This document shows, one piece after another, positions 10,361-19,566 of a stretch of 64,000 bases of DNA; position 1 is the stretch's first letter, and the number at the start of each line of letters is the position of its first letter. The notes beneath the pieces are model-generated. The model ran no database searches. It was not told the origin of the DNA and worked only from the letters and a program-made list of their open reading frames with translations. A program made the translations under genes and the position numbers. Where the stretch lies: the NCBI GenBank assembly GCA_021323225.1, contig JAJTCH010000002.1, forward strand, positions 264,425 to 328,424, read 5' to 3'. The stretch is from Rickettsiaceae bacterium (GTDB lineage: Bacteria > Pseudomonadota > Alphaproteobacteria > Rickettsiales > UBA1997).

Positions 10361-11470
10361 ATGGCAAAAGAACTTTATTTTTATATCATTAAAAAATTCT
10401 TCTTCACCTTTGCTTTGGTGCTGATTTCTACCGTATTGCTTCTTGCCATGATCAACTTGTTTGATTTGCTGGACAAAATCTCCGGTAAGGAAATTGGTAT
10501 TGGCGAGGTAATTGCCTTGGATATTTTGCAAGTGCCGGTTTTTATCGAGGATATTTCAATTTTCCTGGTGATGTTGGCCTCGATGATTACCCTATTTTCC
10601 CTTTCGATGAGAAGTGAAATAACTGTTATGCGCGCTTCCGGTCTTTCATTTTGGCAAATTTTAACCCCAATTGCTCTTGGCGCTTTTTTGCTTGGGGTAG
10701 TGTTTGTTTTGGTATTTAATCCGATTTCAATTGCAGCCAGCAAGAAATTTAGTTTGATGGAACAAAAACTGATTGAAAAAGAAGAGACTAGTCTTCTATC
10801 TCCACCAGGTGGCATATGGATTCGCCAACAAAATACCACTAATCTTGACGAGGATATTATAATTAGGGCCGACAAGATTTATCGCAAGAATTTGCAAATG
10901 GGCAATGTAAGCCTGTGGTTCTTTGACAAAGATCAAAAATTTTACCAAAAAATTGATGCCAAAACCATGTTCCTGCGCGATGGCTATTGGTATTTGTGGC
11001 ATACGATAATCAATGATGCCGAACATATTAATCAAAGACAGGAAAATGTAAGGATTGCCACTAATTTAAAGGCAGAGTTTATTGCCAAAAAAATATTGAA
11101 TAATTTTGAAAATGTGCGGCTTTTTTCAGTTTATGATTTACCATCTTTGATTGGTGAGCTAAAGGATTCCGGTTTTTCTCCGCGCAAATTTGTGGTTTAT
11201 TATCACTCACTCCTTGCCAAGCCGTTTTTATTTATGGCTATAGCTCTAATAGCTGCCTTTTTTGCCATTAATAATGTTCGCGGTAAAAATAATATCATGA
11301 TTTTTGTGTTTGGCATCGGCTTTGGTCTAGTGTCTTATATAAGCCTGATCATCATCAATTCTCTCGGCGCTTCTGGTTTAATCCCAACTTTTCTTTCCAC
11401 CTGGATGGTTGCTATCATCCTGCTGGCAATTAGTGTGTTGCTAATTTTCAGGAAAGAGGTTATTTATTAG
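10361..11470 (+). CDS. lptG: LPS export permease LptG (YjgP/YjgQ family)
   Basis: 369 residues. Three N-terminal membrane helices (about 12-120), a soluble periplasmic beta domain (about 130-270) and three C-terminal helices (about 280-365) give the standard LptF/LptG layout. With LptF and the LptB ATPase it extracts LPS from the inner membrane. Only one permease is present, whereas lptF and lptG are often adjacent, so assignment to G rather than F is by resemblance. The starting MAKELYFYIIKKF and VMRASGLSFWQI segments are typical. It supports an LPS-containing outer membrane. Confidence 0.87.
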   Translation: MAKELYFYIIKKFFFTFALVLISTVLLLAMINLFDLLDKISGKEIGIGEVIALDILQVPVFIEDISIFLVMLASMITLFSLSMRSEITVMRASGLSFWQILTPIALGAFLLGVVFVLVFNPISIAASKKFSLMEQKLIEKEETSLLSPPGGIWIRQQNTTNLDEDIIIRADKIYRKNLQMGNVSLWFFDKDQKFYQKIDAKTMFLRDGYWYLWHTIINDAEHINQRQENVRIATNLKAEFIAKKILNNFENVRLFSVYDLPSLIGELKDSGFSPRKFVVYYHSLLAKPFLFMAIALIAAFFAINNVRGKNNIMIFVFGIGFGLVSYISLIIINSLGASGLIPTFLSTWMVAIILLAISVLLIFRKEVIY

Positions 11471-11515
11471 GCAGCTTCACAGAAGCCCTGATCTATCAAA
11501 TAATCAATCAATTTT

Positions 11516-12100
11516 ATGAAAAAGTTACTAGCAATTATTCTTTCTTCCGCTTTGCTTTTTTCTTGCTCAAAGCCGGTAGTATCCAAATTATCCAAAGATA
11601 GCAAAACCCAAAATATCGCTGAACTTCCTGAATGGGTGGTAACTCCCGATGTTGAAGATGGTATTGCTGCAGTTGGCATTGCCTCCCCAAGTGTTGGTGG
11701 CATCAAATTCCAAATTCCTCAAGCTGAAACTGATGCTAAAGCAAATATTGCTACTGCAGTTGGTTCTGAAATTTCTAGAATTACCAAAGATGCTTTAAGA
11801 GAAGCTAAAATTGGCGAGATAAATGATGTTGAACAAACTTTCTCCCAAGCAACCAAAGAGGTGGTTAAAAACATGCCAATGTCTGGTGTTAAAAGGCTTA
11901 ACATGTATCAAGCTGAAGACGGCACTTTATATATCCGCATGGTTTTGAAAGATGTTGATTACAGCAAATATCTTAAAAACAGCCAAAAAATGTATGAAAA
12001 CCGCTTGAAACAAGCCCATCTTTCCCGCGAAAATTTAAACAAATCACAAGAAGCGGTGAAAGTTTTGTTTGATGAATTAGATAAAGAAAGAGACAAATAA
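11516..12100 (+). CDS. LPP20-family lipoprotein
   Basis: 194 residues with a lipoprotein signal (lipobox LLFSC, Cys17). After a short linker comes a single domain beginning LPEWVVTP and carrying the DAKANIATAVGSEIS segment of LPP20 proteins, then a charged helical tail. A second, longer lipoprotein at 12357-13316 starts its domain with LPSWYVSP and is a distant paralogue. LPP20 proteins are outer-membrane lipoproteins often encoded with FlgO/FlgT or CsgG-like partners. Such a partner is found here only at 40600, beyond the polysaccharide locus. Confidence 0.8.
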   Translation: MKKLLAIILSSALLFSCSKPVVSKLSKDSKTQNIAELPEWVVTPDVEDGIAAVGIASPSVGGIKFQIPQAETDAKANIATAVGSEISRITKDALREAKIGEINDVEQTFSQATKEVVKNMPMSGVKRLNMYQAEDGTLYIRMVLKDVDYSKYLKNSQKMYENRLKQAHLSRENLNKSQEAVKVLFDELDKERDK

Positions 12101-12126
12101 TAACTAAAAATTATTTTAATCTCTTG

Positions 12127-12156
12127 CGGCCTTGCGCCTTTAATGGTGCAGGGCCG
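12127..12156 (+). terminator. Strong hairpin between lipoprotein genes
   Basis: A 12-bp stem (12127-12138 with 12145-12156, two G-U pairs) closes a 6-nt TTTAAT loop. The strands read CGGCCTTGCGCC and GGTGCAGGGCCG. It is followed by TTGTCAATTT rather than an uninterrupted T run, so it may be a partial terminator or an mRNA-stabilising hairpin after the first lipoprotein gene. Confidence 0.5.
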
Positions 12157-12180
12157 TTGTCAATTTAAATTAATAAAATT

Positions 12181-12345
12181 ATGAAAAAGTTAATTTTACT
12201 AGTTACGCTTGCTTCATTATTTTCCTGTTTCAATCAAAAAGAAATTGAAGCTAGAGCAAAGCACCAGGCTGAGACCGGAAATAGAGTTAATGAAGCTCAT
12301 AAAAATACCGGTGGGCTTTTTGAGGAATTGGACAAAAACAAATAA
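12181..12345 (+). CDS. Small lipoprotein (54 aa)
   Basis: A 54-residue open frame starting at the ATG at 12181. It has a clear lipoprotein signal peptide: Lys-Lys, hydrophobic core, lipobox SLFSC with Cys16. The mature part is about 38 residues, very polar (FNQKEIEARAKHQAETGNRV...) and probably helical. It sits between two LPP20-type lipoprotein genes in the same orientation, with 80 bp before and 11 bp after, so it is likely part of the same unit. No family recognised. It is short, but signal peptide and spacing support it as real. Confidence 0.65.
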   Translation: MKKLILLVTLASLFSCFNQKEIEARAKHQAETGNRVNEAHKNTGGLFEELDKNK

Positions 12346-12356
12346 ATCAAGCTCCA

Positions 12357-13316
12357 ATGATGAAGAAATATCTCATTTCCACATTATTTTTTCTGGCGCT
12401 TTTTTCTTGCTCTTCTTCTAATGAGCCAAAGCAGCTAAATCAATTACCGTCCTGGTATGTTTCTCCCAAGCAGTCAGATTTGCAAAATCTTTATGGAGTA
12501 GGTGAAGGATATACCTTGTTTGAAGCCAGCAAATCCGCACTAAATAATCTGGCTGGAAAATTGCTAACCACCATTTCTTCAGAAACCTCAATTCTTTTAG
12601 AGAGCAATAAATACGCCACTAACGAGCAAAGCCGCCAGAAAATTAATGAGGTGGTTTCTAACATCACTTTTAGCAATTATAAAGTTAGCAATTCAGCGTC
12701 TTTTAAGGGTAGGATTTATGTTGAAATTGCGGTTGATCGCGATCAATTCATTGCTGAATATAACCAGAAATTAAGCGATCTGAACAAGAAAATGGCGGAT
12801 ATTTTTGTTGGTGCGCAAGGCAAAACTATTTTAGAAAAATTAAATGATTTGGAAAAAGTCAATAATTTAAGCTTGGAAGCTGCTTCAATTTCTAGCATTC
12901 TAGCTGGTCTTGGTGATAGTAGAAATTTTAAGAGCAATTTAAATCTATACAGCAATTATCAAAATTCTTATCAATCTCTGGCAAATAAAATTGAGTTTTA
13001 TATTGATAGCGATGATGCACCAAAAGCGGTTGTAAGAAGCATCATGAAAGATTTAAACCAGAAAAAATTAAAAATTGTTAAGAGTAAAGATCTGAGTAAT
13101 CCAAATTTAGTCATTGTCAAAATTGATTCCGAGATAGTTGAGCAAAAGATCTATGGCAGCAATATTGCTAAACTGAAGGTGAATTTCAATTTACTTTCTA
13201 ACCAAAATAAAATCATCAAAAGCGGTTCCTTCGAAAATTCTGGCGCTTCAGTAGTTAGCAAAGAAGAAGCAGTTAATGCAGCAATTGCCGGAATGAATAA
13301 TTTCAATTTATTTTAG
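12357..13316 (+). CDS. LPP20-like lipoprotein
   Basis: 319 residues with lipobox ALFSC (Cys18). An LPP20-like domain follows (LPSWYVSPKQ, then GVGEGYTLFEASKSALNNLA), and the C-terminal half carries a further alpha/beta region ending in KEEAVNAAIAGM. It is the third lipoprotein in a row and the last gene before rfbB (12-bp gap to its ATG). By family knowledge such proteins belong to outer-membrane or envelope assemblies with CsgG/FlgO/FlgT-type partners. Exact function unknown. Confidence 0.78.
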   Translation: MMKKYLISTLFFLALFSCSSSNEPKQLNQLPSWYVSPKQSDLQNLYGVGEGYTLFEASKSALNNLAGKLLTTISSETSILLESNKYATNEQSRQKINEVVSNITFSNYKVSNSASFKGRIYVEIAVDRDQFIAEYNQKLSDLNKKMADIFVGAQGKTILEKLNDLEKVNNLSLEAASISSILAGLGDSRNFKSNLNLYSNYQNSYQSLANKIEFYIDSDDAPKAVVRSIMKDLNQKKLKIVKSKDLSNPNLVIVKIDSEIVEQKIYGSNIAKLKVNFNLLSNQNKIIKSGSFENSGASVVSKEEAVNAAIAGMNNFNLF

Positions 13317-13328
13317 TTTAATCTCAGC

Positions 13329-14336
13329 ATGAAAAAATTATTAGTAACAGGTGGTTGCGGTTTTATTGGTAGTTGCTTTGTGCTTAGGCAAATCAAGGAT
13401 GGGAATCTGGTAGTCAATTTGGACAATTTGACTTATGCTGCCAATCCAAAAAATCTTTCTGATGTAGAAAATCATCAGAATTATCATTTTGTTAAAGGTG
13501 ATATTTCAGACCAAAAACTTGTCAGTGAAATCCTGCAAAAATTCAACATCGATACTTTGGTAAATTTTGCTGCCGAATCCCATGTTGATAATTCTATTGC
13601 CAACCCTGGCGCCTTCATTCAAACCAATATAAACGGCACATTTTCTTTACTTTCTGCTGCGCTAAATTACTGGCAAAATTTGGATGAGAAAAAGCAAAAA
13701 GATTTCCGCTTTGTTCACATTTCTACAGATGAAGTTTATGGCTCGCTAACTCTTGAAGACCCAAAGTTTAACGAGAATAATAAATATCAGCCAAACTCAC
13801 CCTATTCTGCTTCCAAAGCCGCTTCAGACCATCTGGTTAGAGCTTGGAACGAAACCTATAAATTGCCGACAATCATCACCAACTGCTCCAATAATTTTGG
13901 TGCCAGACAACACGCAGAAAAACTAATTCCAAAAGTCATAAGTTCTTGTTTGACTGGTAAAGACATCCCAATTTACGGCAATGGCAAAAATATCCGCGAC
14001 TGGATTTATGTTGAAGATCACTGCTTCGGAATTAAGCTGGCAATTACCAAAGGCAAAATCGGAGAAAACTATTGTTTTGGTGGAGATGCAGAAAGACAAA
14101 ATATCGACATTGCCAAACAAATTTGTGCAATTTTAGACCAGCTAAAACCAAAAGCTGACGGCACTTCCTATTCTAGTCAAATAAAATTTGTTGAAGACAG
14201 AAAAGGCCATGACTTCCGCTATGCTATTGATTCTTCCAAGGCCAAGAAAGAATTAGGTTTCAAACTTGAAGGTAGTTTTGAAGAGAAATTGAAAGACACC
14301 GTTAAGTGGTATTTATCGCAATCAACCAAAAATTAA
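13329..14336 (+). CDS. rfbB: dTDP-glucose 4,6-dehydratase
   Basis: 335 residues of the extended SDR family. NAD-binding GGCGFIG lies at 8-14, the catalytic Thr-Asp-Glu at 133-135 in STDEVYG, and Tyr159/Lys163 in YSASKAAS. It converts dTDP-glucose to dTDP-4-keto-6-deoxyglucose, the branch point for at least three sugars encoded in this locus. It is the first gene of the polysaccharide locus and is followed after 10 bp by rfbA. The rfbC partner is 24 kb away at the far end. Confidence 0.95.
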   Translation: MKKLLVTGGCGFIGSCFVLRQIKDGNLVVNLDNLTYAANPKNLSDVENHQNYHFVKGDISDQKLVSEILQKFNIDTLVNFAAESHVDNSIANPGAFIQTNINGTFSLLSAALNYWQNLDEKKQKDFRFVHISTDEVYGSLTLEDPKFNENNKYQPNSPYSASKAASDHLVRAWNETYKLPTIITNCSNNFGARQHAEKLIPKVISSCLTGKDIPIYGNGKNIRDWIYVEDHCFGIKLAITKGKIGENYCFGGDAERQNIDIAKQICAILDQLKPKADGTSYSSQIKFVEDRKGHDFRYAIDSSKAKKELGFKLEGSFEEKLKDTVKWYLSQSTKN

Positions 14337-14346
14337 GTCATTATTC

Positions 14347-15228
14347 ATGAAAGGAATTATTCTCGCCGGCGGTTCCGGTACTAGACTTGCTCCGCTTACA
14401 AACATCATCAGCAAACAGCTTTTGCCGGTTTATGACAAGCCGATGATTTGCTATCCACTTGCCACTTTGATGAATATGGGTATCAGAGAAATTTTGATTA
14501 TTAGTACCCCGGAAGATACTAAAAATATTGAGAAGTTTTTAGGTAATGGCAATGATTACGGTATCAAAATCAGCTACGAAGTTCAAGACCAACCAAAGGG
14601 AATTGCGGAAGCTTTTATCATTGGAGAAAAATTTATCGGTAAAGATCGGGTTTGCTTGGTTCTTGGTGATAATATTTTTTATGGATCGGAAATCAGTGCC
14701 ACAAATTTGCAAAATAAATTTGAAAGAATGGATAAAGGCGAGGTGGATTCTTTCATTTTTGCTTATCGCGTTTCCGACCCGGAAAGATATGGTGTAGTAG
14801 AGTTTGATAAAGATGGTGATTTGGCAATTAGTATTGAAGAAAAGCCATCTCAGCCAAAATCCCACTGGGCAGTTACCGGGCTTTATATTTATGACAATCA
14901 GGTGGTAGAAATCGCCAAAAATCTTAAACCATCAGCAAGGGGCGAGCTAGAAATCACTGATGTTAACAAAGTTTATCTAGCCAAGAAAAAACTGGGAATC
15001 GTTAAATTGGGAAGAGGCTTTGCATGGCTTGATGCCGGCACACCAGATTCCTTGCTTGATTCTGCCTCATTCATCCAAACTATTGAAAAACGTCAGGGCC
15101 TAAAAGTTGCTTGTCTAGAAGAGTTGGCTTATCACAAAGGTTTTATTGATAGAGCTAAGTTGGAAGAGCTTGCTGGTAGATATAAAAAGAGCTCTGATTA
15201 TCGCAAATATTTAGACAATATTGAATAG
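14347..15228 (+). CDS. rfbA: Glucose-1-phosphate thymidylyltransferase
   Basis: 293 residues, the usual RmlA length. Nucleotide-binding [11 protein letters not shown] is at the N-terminus, followed by [12 protein letters not shown], and the metal-binding VLGDNIFYG segment is near residue 110. It makes dTDP-glucose from dTTP and glucose-1-phosphate, the substrate for RfbB encoded just upstream. The stop codon overlaps the GTG start of the next glycosyltransferase by 1 bp. Confidence 0.95.
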   Translation: MKGIILAGGSGTRLAPLTNIISKQLLPVYDKPMICYPLATLMNMGIREILIISTPEDTKNIEKFLGNGNDYGIKISYEVQDQPKGIAEAFIIGEKFIGKDRVCLVLGDNIFYGSEISATNLQNKFERMDKGEVDSFIFAYRVSDPERYGVVEFDKDGDLAISIEEKPSQPKSHWAVTGLYIYDNQVVEIAKNLKPSARGELEITDVNKVYLAKKKLGIVKLGRGFAWLDAGTPDSLLDSASFIQTIEKRQGLKVACLEELAYHKGFIDRAKLEELAGRYKKSSDYRKYLDNIE

Positions 15229-16112
15229 TGGCTAAAAACCTCACCATCATAATCGTCAGTTTTAATAGTTCTAAAATCATAAGTTCTTGTTTGGAAAAAA
15301 TTGATTTTTCCAAATATGAGGTGATGGTGGTTGATAATGCTAGTACGGATACAACAGTTCAAATTGTTGCTGACAAATTTCCTTTAGTTCAAATCATCAA
15401 ATTAGATAAAAATATCGGCTATGGAAGGGCCAATAATGTAGCACTTCGTCTTGTTGCAACCGAGTTTGCTTTGGTGCTCAATCCCGATGCTTTTATTCTG
15501 TCGGAAGAAATTGAAAAAATTCTTACTGTTTTACAAAAAAGTCCAGAGATTGCTTTAGCTGGACCTTTGTTATTGCAGAATTACACAGCTTCGCCAGCAG
15601 AGAGAGAGAAACAATTAGAAATTGTTTACTCAAATTTATTAGAAAAATTTGATAATTATCTTTCGGTCAAATATATCATCGGCGCAATTTTATTCTTGAG
15701 GATGTCAGTATTTAAGCAAATCGGCTTTTTTGATGAAGAAATATTTCTTTATTACGAAGATGATGAAATCAGTTGGAGAACTGTAAAAAACGGCTATAAA
15801 GCGGCAATATTTCCTGATGCCATAGGCTTTCACATTGGCCAAGGTTCGTCGGGCGGTTCTCTCCGTTCAATTTATAAAAGATTTTGGCACCGCGCTTTAT
15901 CCAAGCTTTATTGGAAGAAAAAACAGAAAGGTGCGTTTGCGGCAGTAAAGTCAGCAATCAGACTAACAATAGTCTTTGTACTAAAAAGTTTGTTTTACGC
16001 AGTTACTTTTAATTCCAAAAAAGCAGTAGAAAATTTTGCCTCTTGCTGCGGCTCAGCCGCTTTCTTAATAGGTTTGAAGGCCTTCGATAAAAACGATAAT
16101 TCACGAGCTTAA
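15228..16112 (+). CDS. Family 2 glycosyltransferase (rhamnosyltransferase-like)
   Basis: 294 residues starting at a GTG that overlaps the rfbA stop. GT-A fold signs: LTIIIVSFNSS at the start, VVDNASTD near residue 38, the NPDA metal-site variant near 88 and the acceptor-side FFDEEIFLYYEDDEISWR motif near 165-185. This subgroup often transfers rhamnose or related 6-deoxy sugars. The next gene is a close paralogue with the same blocks, so the pair arose by tandem duplication. The last hydrophobic segment suggests membrane association. Donor is unproven. Confidence 0.85.
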   Translation: MAKNLTIIIVSFNSSKIISSCLEKIDFSKYEVMVVDNASTDTTVQIVADKFPLVQIIKLDKNIGYGRANNVALRLVATEFALVLNPDAFILSEEIEKILTVLQKSPEIALAGPLLLQNYTASPAEREKQLEIVYSNLLEKFDNYLSVKYIIGAILFLRMSVFKQIGFFDEEIFLYYEDDEISWRTVKNGYKAAIFPDAIGFHIGQGSSGGSLRSIYKRFWHRALSKLYWKKKQKGAFAAVKSAIRLTIVFVLKSLFYAVTFNSKKAVENFASCCGSAAFLIGLKAFDKNDNSRA

Positions 16113-16957
16113 TGACAAAAGATTTAACAATTATAATCGTTACTTTTAACAGTTCGGAAGTCATTGAGAATTGTCTGAGTCGCTTGAATACTACCAAATA
16201 TAATGTGGTGGTAGTTGATAATGCTAGCCAGGATAATGTCACTCAAATTGTTGCCGATAAATTTCCTAGGGTAAAATTAATCAAAAATGAAAAAAATCTT
16301 GGTTTTGGTAAGGCAAATAATATTGCTTTAAGGCAAGCTGATACTGCTTTTGCACTAATTCTCAATCCTGACGCATATATTTCAGAAGAAGATATTGAAA
16401 TTTCTCTCAATATTTTAAAAAACAATTCCAAAATTGCTTTAGCCAGTCCGAAAGTTTTTCACATAGAAGCGGCCAAAACTGTTCAAGCCAATGCTGAAGA
16501 TTATTCCATTGCTAATTTTATTATTGGCGGGGTGTTATTCATGAATTTATCAATTTTGAGAAAAATCGGTTTCTTCGATGAAAATTATTTCATGTTTGCT
16601 GAAGATAATGAGATTTCTGACCGTGCAATTGATAATGGTTATATCAATGTCATTATCAACAAAGCGTCAGCATTCCATATTGGTGGCAGCTCAAGCAAGA
16701 AGAGTCTGCGTACCACTTATCGCCGTTTCTGGCATTTAGGCTGGTCAAAATCTAAATATAAACAAACAAGAAAAGGCAAGCTACAAGCAGCCCGGGCCAC
16801 CTTGCGTTTGTCCATAATTTATTTCTGTGAAAGTGCTTTTTATCTACTAATTGGCAATATCAATAAATCAGTTTCCAAATTTGCCTTTGCATCAGGTTGT
16901 TTTTCGTTTTTAATTGGGCTAAAGGCCTTTAAGAAAAACGGAATGCCAAGGGGGTAA
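16112..16957 (+). CDS. Family 2 glycosyltransferase, paralogue of the preceding gene
   Basis: 281 residues. It shares with its upstream neighbour the blocks LTIIIVTFNSSEVI, VVDNASQD, VADKFP, LNPDAYI and FFDENYFMFAEDNEISDRA, plus the same C-terminal FRRFWH-like and SCCFSFLIGLKAF-type ends. A tandem duplication with later divergence is the natural reading, perhaps giving two transferases for successive residues. It overlaps the upstream stop by 1 bp. Ends 1 bp before rfbD. Confidence 0.85.
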   Translation: MTKDLTIIIVTFNSSEVIENCLSRLNTTKYNVVVVDNASQDNVTQIVADKFPRVKLIKNEKNLGFGKANNIALRQADTAFALILNPDAYISEEDIEISLNILKNNSKIALASPKVFHIEAAKTVQANAEDYSIANFIIGGVLFMNLSILRKIGFFDENYFMFAEDNEISDRAIDNGYINVIINKASAFHIGGSSSKKSLRTTYRRFWHLGWSKSKYKQTRKGKLQAARATLRLSIIYFCESAFYLLIGNINKSVSKFAFASGCFSFLIGLKAFKKNGMPRG

Positions 16958-16958
16958 A

Positions 16959-17807
16959 ATGGATTTAACTAAAATTATAATTTTCGGAAAAAATGGTCAG
17001 GTTGGCTCTAATCTGGTCAAGCTATTTTCAAAAGAAAGTGATTTTGATGTTCAGTCTTATTCAAGTCATGAGATTGACTTTTCTAATCTTGAAAATCTAA
17101 AAGATTTTTTGGATGCTTTGGTTACAAAGCCAGATTTTATCATTAATTGTGCTGCCTATACTAATGTTGATAAAGCGGAAGAAGAGCGTGAATTGGCGGA
17201 TTTAATCAATCATCAGGCAGTTGAAATAATTGCCAAATATTGCGCAAAAAATCATGTTAAACTCATTCATTATTCAACCGATTATGTGTTTGATGGATCA
17301 GGGGATAGACCATTTAGTGAAGATAACACTCAAAATTTAAATCCGGTAAATTATTACGGAGAAACTAAATTGCGGTCTGAAAGAGCAATTATCAATTCCG
17401 GTTGTGAATATTTAATTTTTAGAATTTCTTGGCTATGGGATGAAAATCCTGATGCTAAAAATTTTGTGAATACCATAAAAAGACTCGCCAGAGAAAGGGA
17501 GGTTTTAACTATTGTTGATGACCAGATCGGTAGTCCAACCAAGGCTAGTTTCGTTGCAGAAAATACAATTAGGATTATTAAAAAATTTGCAGGAAGCGCC
17601 AATTTTCCAAGCGGCATTTATCATTTGAATAACGGGGAATTTATTGCTTGGTATGGTTTTGCCCTCAGAATCATTGATGATTTGAAAAAAAGTGGTGAAG
17701 ACTTAAAAATTCAGAAAGTTGTTCCGGTTAAAACTTCTGAATATAAAACCACTGCCAAAAGGCCACTTAATTCGAGATTAGATTCTACTAAAATCAAGGC
17801 TCTTTAA
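16959..17807 (+). CDS. rfbD: dTDP-4-dehydrorhamnose reductase
   Basis: 282 residues. RmlD features: N-terminal GKNGQVGSNLV nucleotide loop, INCAAYTNVDKAE near residue 62, STDYVFDG near 106 and the YxxxK dyad Tyr133/Lys137 in NYYGETK. It reduces dTDP-4-keto-L-rhamnose to dTDP-L-rhamnose, after RfbC (38852-39400) has epimerised the RfbB product. Co-directional and nearly contiguous with its neighbours. Confidence 0.93.
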   Translation: MDLTKIIIFGKNGQVGSNLVKLFSKESDFDVQSYSSHEIDFSNLENLKDFLDALVTKPDFIINCAAYTNVDKAEEERELADLINHQAVEIIAKYCAKNHVKLIHYSTDYVFDGSGDRPFSEDNTQNLNPVNYYGETKLRSERAIINSGCEYLIFRISWLWDENPDAKNFVNTIKRLAREREVLTIVDDQIGSPTKASFVAENTIRIIKKFAGSANFPSGIYHLNNGEFIAWYGFALRIIDDLKKSGEDLKIQKVVPVKTSEYKTTAKRPLNSRLDSTKIKAL

Positions 17808-17824
17808 ACAATTTTGAAATAAAA

Positions 17825-18355
17825 ATGCTATATCATAACAATTTTAGAATCAGACCGGCAGAGGAAGAAGATTTAGGTTTTTTAACCAGTTTAAGAACCT
17901 CGCAGTATGTTCAAGAAAATGTCGGCCAATTTATTTTCGTAAATCAGATCAATCAAAAAGAATGGTTGGCAAATATTTCAAAATCACGAACTGAAAAATT
18001 CATGATTTTTGAAGTTTTGGCCGGTGATATTTATGAAAAAATTGGGATGATCAGACTTTCATCGATAGATCTGCAGAACCGCAGCGTCTGTGTCGGCGGT
18101 GATATATTAGAGAATAAGTCCGGTCAAGGTTATGGCAAGATCATGTATGAAATGATTTTTAAATTATGCTTTAAAACTTGGGATATGAATCGAGTTTGGC
18201 TTAGTGTTTTAGAAGATAATGAAAGGGCAATTAAGCTTTATAAAAAAATGGGTTTTGTTGATGAGGGAAGACAAAGAGAGGCGATATATAAGGATGGAAA
18301 GCATGTGGATTATTTAATGATGAGTATATTGAAAAACGAATTTAATAAAAAATAA
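17825..18355 (+). CDS. GNAT N-acetyltransferase, probably acting on an amino sugar
   Basis: 176 residues of the RimJ/RimL-like GNAT group. The acetyl-CoA loop region is visible as SGQGYGKIMYEMI, and the C-terminal NERAIKLYKKMGFVDEGRQR is typical. It lies directly before a DegT aminotransferase in the same orientation. Together they could produce and N-acetylate a dTDP-4-amino-4,6-dideoxy sugar from the RfbB product, in the manner of WecE/WecD or VioA/VioB. This pairing is inference from context. Confidence 0.8.
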   Translation: MLYHNNFRIRPAEEEDLGFLTSLRTSQYVQENVGQFIFVNQINQKEWLANISKSRTEKFMIFEVLAGDIYEKIGMIRLSSIDLQNRSVCVGGDILENKSGQGYGKIMYEMIFKLCFKTWDMNRVWLSVLEDNERAIKLYKKMGFVDEGRQREAIYKDGKHVDYLMMSILKNEFNKK

Positions 18356-18373
18356 CCCCATTCCTTATGGGGT
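18355..18373 (+). other. Small hairpin between the acetyltransferase and aminotransferase genes
   Basis: A perfect 7-bp stem ACCCCAT / ATGGGGT with a 5-nt loop, at the stop codon of the acetyltransferase gene. No T run follows, so it is not a standard terminator. It might tune expression or stability within the operon, or be chance. Confidence 0.35.
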
Positions 18374-18404
18374 GCCCTACCAACTAATCACAAACTAAAA
18401 TAAA

Positions 18405-19547
18405 ATGAGAAACATACCTTTATTTAAAGTGTTTATGGCGGAATCTGTTGCCGATAAACTTAAGGAAGTGATGTATAGCGGATATATTGGTGAGGGGCCA
18501 AAGGTTAAAGAATTTGAGAAAATGATTGGCGATTATAACCAAAATAATTTGGTGCTCACTGTAAATAGTGGCACTTCAGCGCTTCATCTCGCTTACCATA
18601 TGGCGCTTTATAATGATGAAGTGAAGGGCTACAAAACCAATAATGAATTAGAAATTATCAGTACCCCAATCACCTGCACTGCAACTAACACTCCAATTAT
18701 CAATAATGGTGCAAAAATTATTTGGGCGGATGTAGATCCAATCTCGGGAAATATTGATCCCAAAGATATAGAAAACAAAATTACTAAAAATACCAGGGCT
18801 CTTGCCATGGTTCATTGGGGTGGTAATCCTTGTGATATTGCTGCAATTAACGCAATTGCAAAAAAACATAATTTGCTGACTGTTGAAGATGGGGCGCACT
18901 CAATGGGAGCACAATATAAAGATAGGCCAATTGGCAGCGATTCTGATTTTTTAATGTATTCATTTCAGGCAATTAAACATATCACCGCGGTTGATGGCGG
19001 ATGTTTGGTGATGAAAAGCAAAGAACATTATGAAAGAGCTAAATTGCTGCGTTGGTATGGAATTGACCGGGAGCCAAAAACCAAAGAAAAGCTTGATCTA
19101 AGATGTGAACTTGATGTGGTGGAAGCGGGATATAAATTCCATATGAATGATGTCTGCGCAACTATCGGGATTGAAAATTTCAAACATTTAAATTGGATTA
19201 TTCATCAACATAGAGACAACGCAAAATTCTATGATAAGGCTTTTGCTGGATCTGATAAAATCACCGTTTCGTACGAAAATAAAGACGGAAAATCAGCTTA
19301 TTGGCTATACACAATCCATTTGAATAATCGTGATGAAGTCATGAAAAAAATGACTGAAATCGGAGTGGCAACTTCCAAAGTCCATGCCAGAAACGATACC
19401 CACTCAATGTTTAAAGATTTCTTGGATGCCAATCTTCCTAACGCAGAGAAATTTAATAATTCTCATTTATGCATTCCTGTTGGCTGGTGGGTTTCAAAAG
19501 AAGACAGGGAATTTATAGCAGAACATATCATTAAATTTGCTAAATAA
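18405..19547 (+). CDS. DegT/DnrJ/EryC1/StrS sugar aminotransferase
   Basis: 380 residues of the PLP-dependent nucleotide-sugar aminotransferase family. The internal aldimine lysine is Lys191 in SFQAIKHITAVDGG, and the PLP-binding Asp is Asp162 in VEDGAHSMGA. The sequence resembles enzymes that aminate C4 of NDP-4-keto sugars (perosamine, VioA or ArnB types). With the GNAT gene just upstream it probably makes a 4-acylamino sugar from dTDP-4-keto-6-deoxyglucose, or a GDP sugar. It is distinct from the FdtB aminotransferase at 23827. Confidence 0.88.
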   Translation: MRNIPLFKVFMAESVADKLKEVMYSGYIGEGPKVKEFEKMIGDYNQNNLVLTVNSGTSALHLAYHMALYNDEVKGYKTNNELEIISTPITCTATNTPIINNGAKIIWADVDPISGNIDPKDIENKITKNTRALAMVHWGGNPCDIAAINAIAKKHNLLTVEDGAHSMGAQYKDRPIGSDSDFLMYSFQAIKHITAVDGGCLVMKSKEHYERAKLLRWYGIDREPKTKEKLDLRCELDVVEAGYKFHMNDVCATIGIENFKHLNWIIHQHRDNAKFYDKAFAGSDKITVSYENKDGKSAYWLYTIHLNNRDEVMKKMTEIGVATSKVHARNDTHSMFKDFLDANLPNAEKFNNSHLCIPVGWWVSKEDREFIAEHIIKFAK

Positions 19548-19566
19548 TTTGATGCCGCTTACCAAC

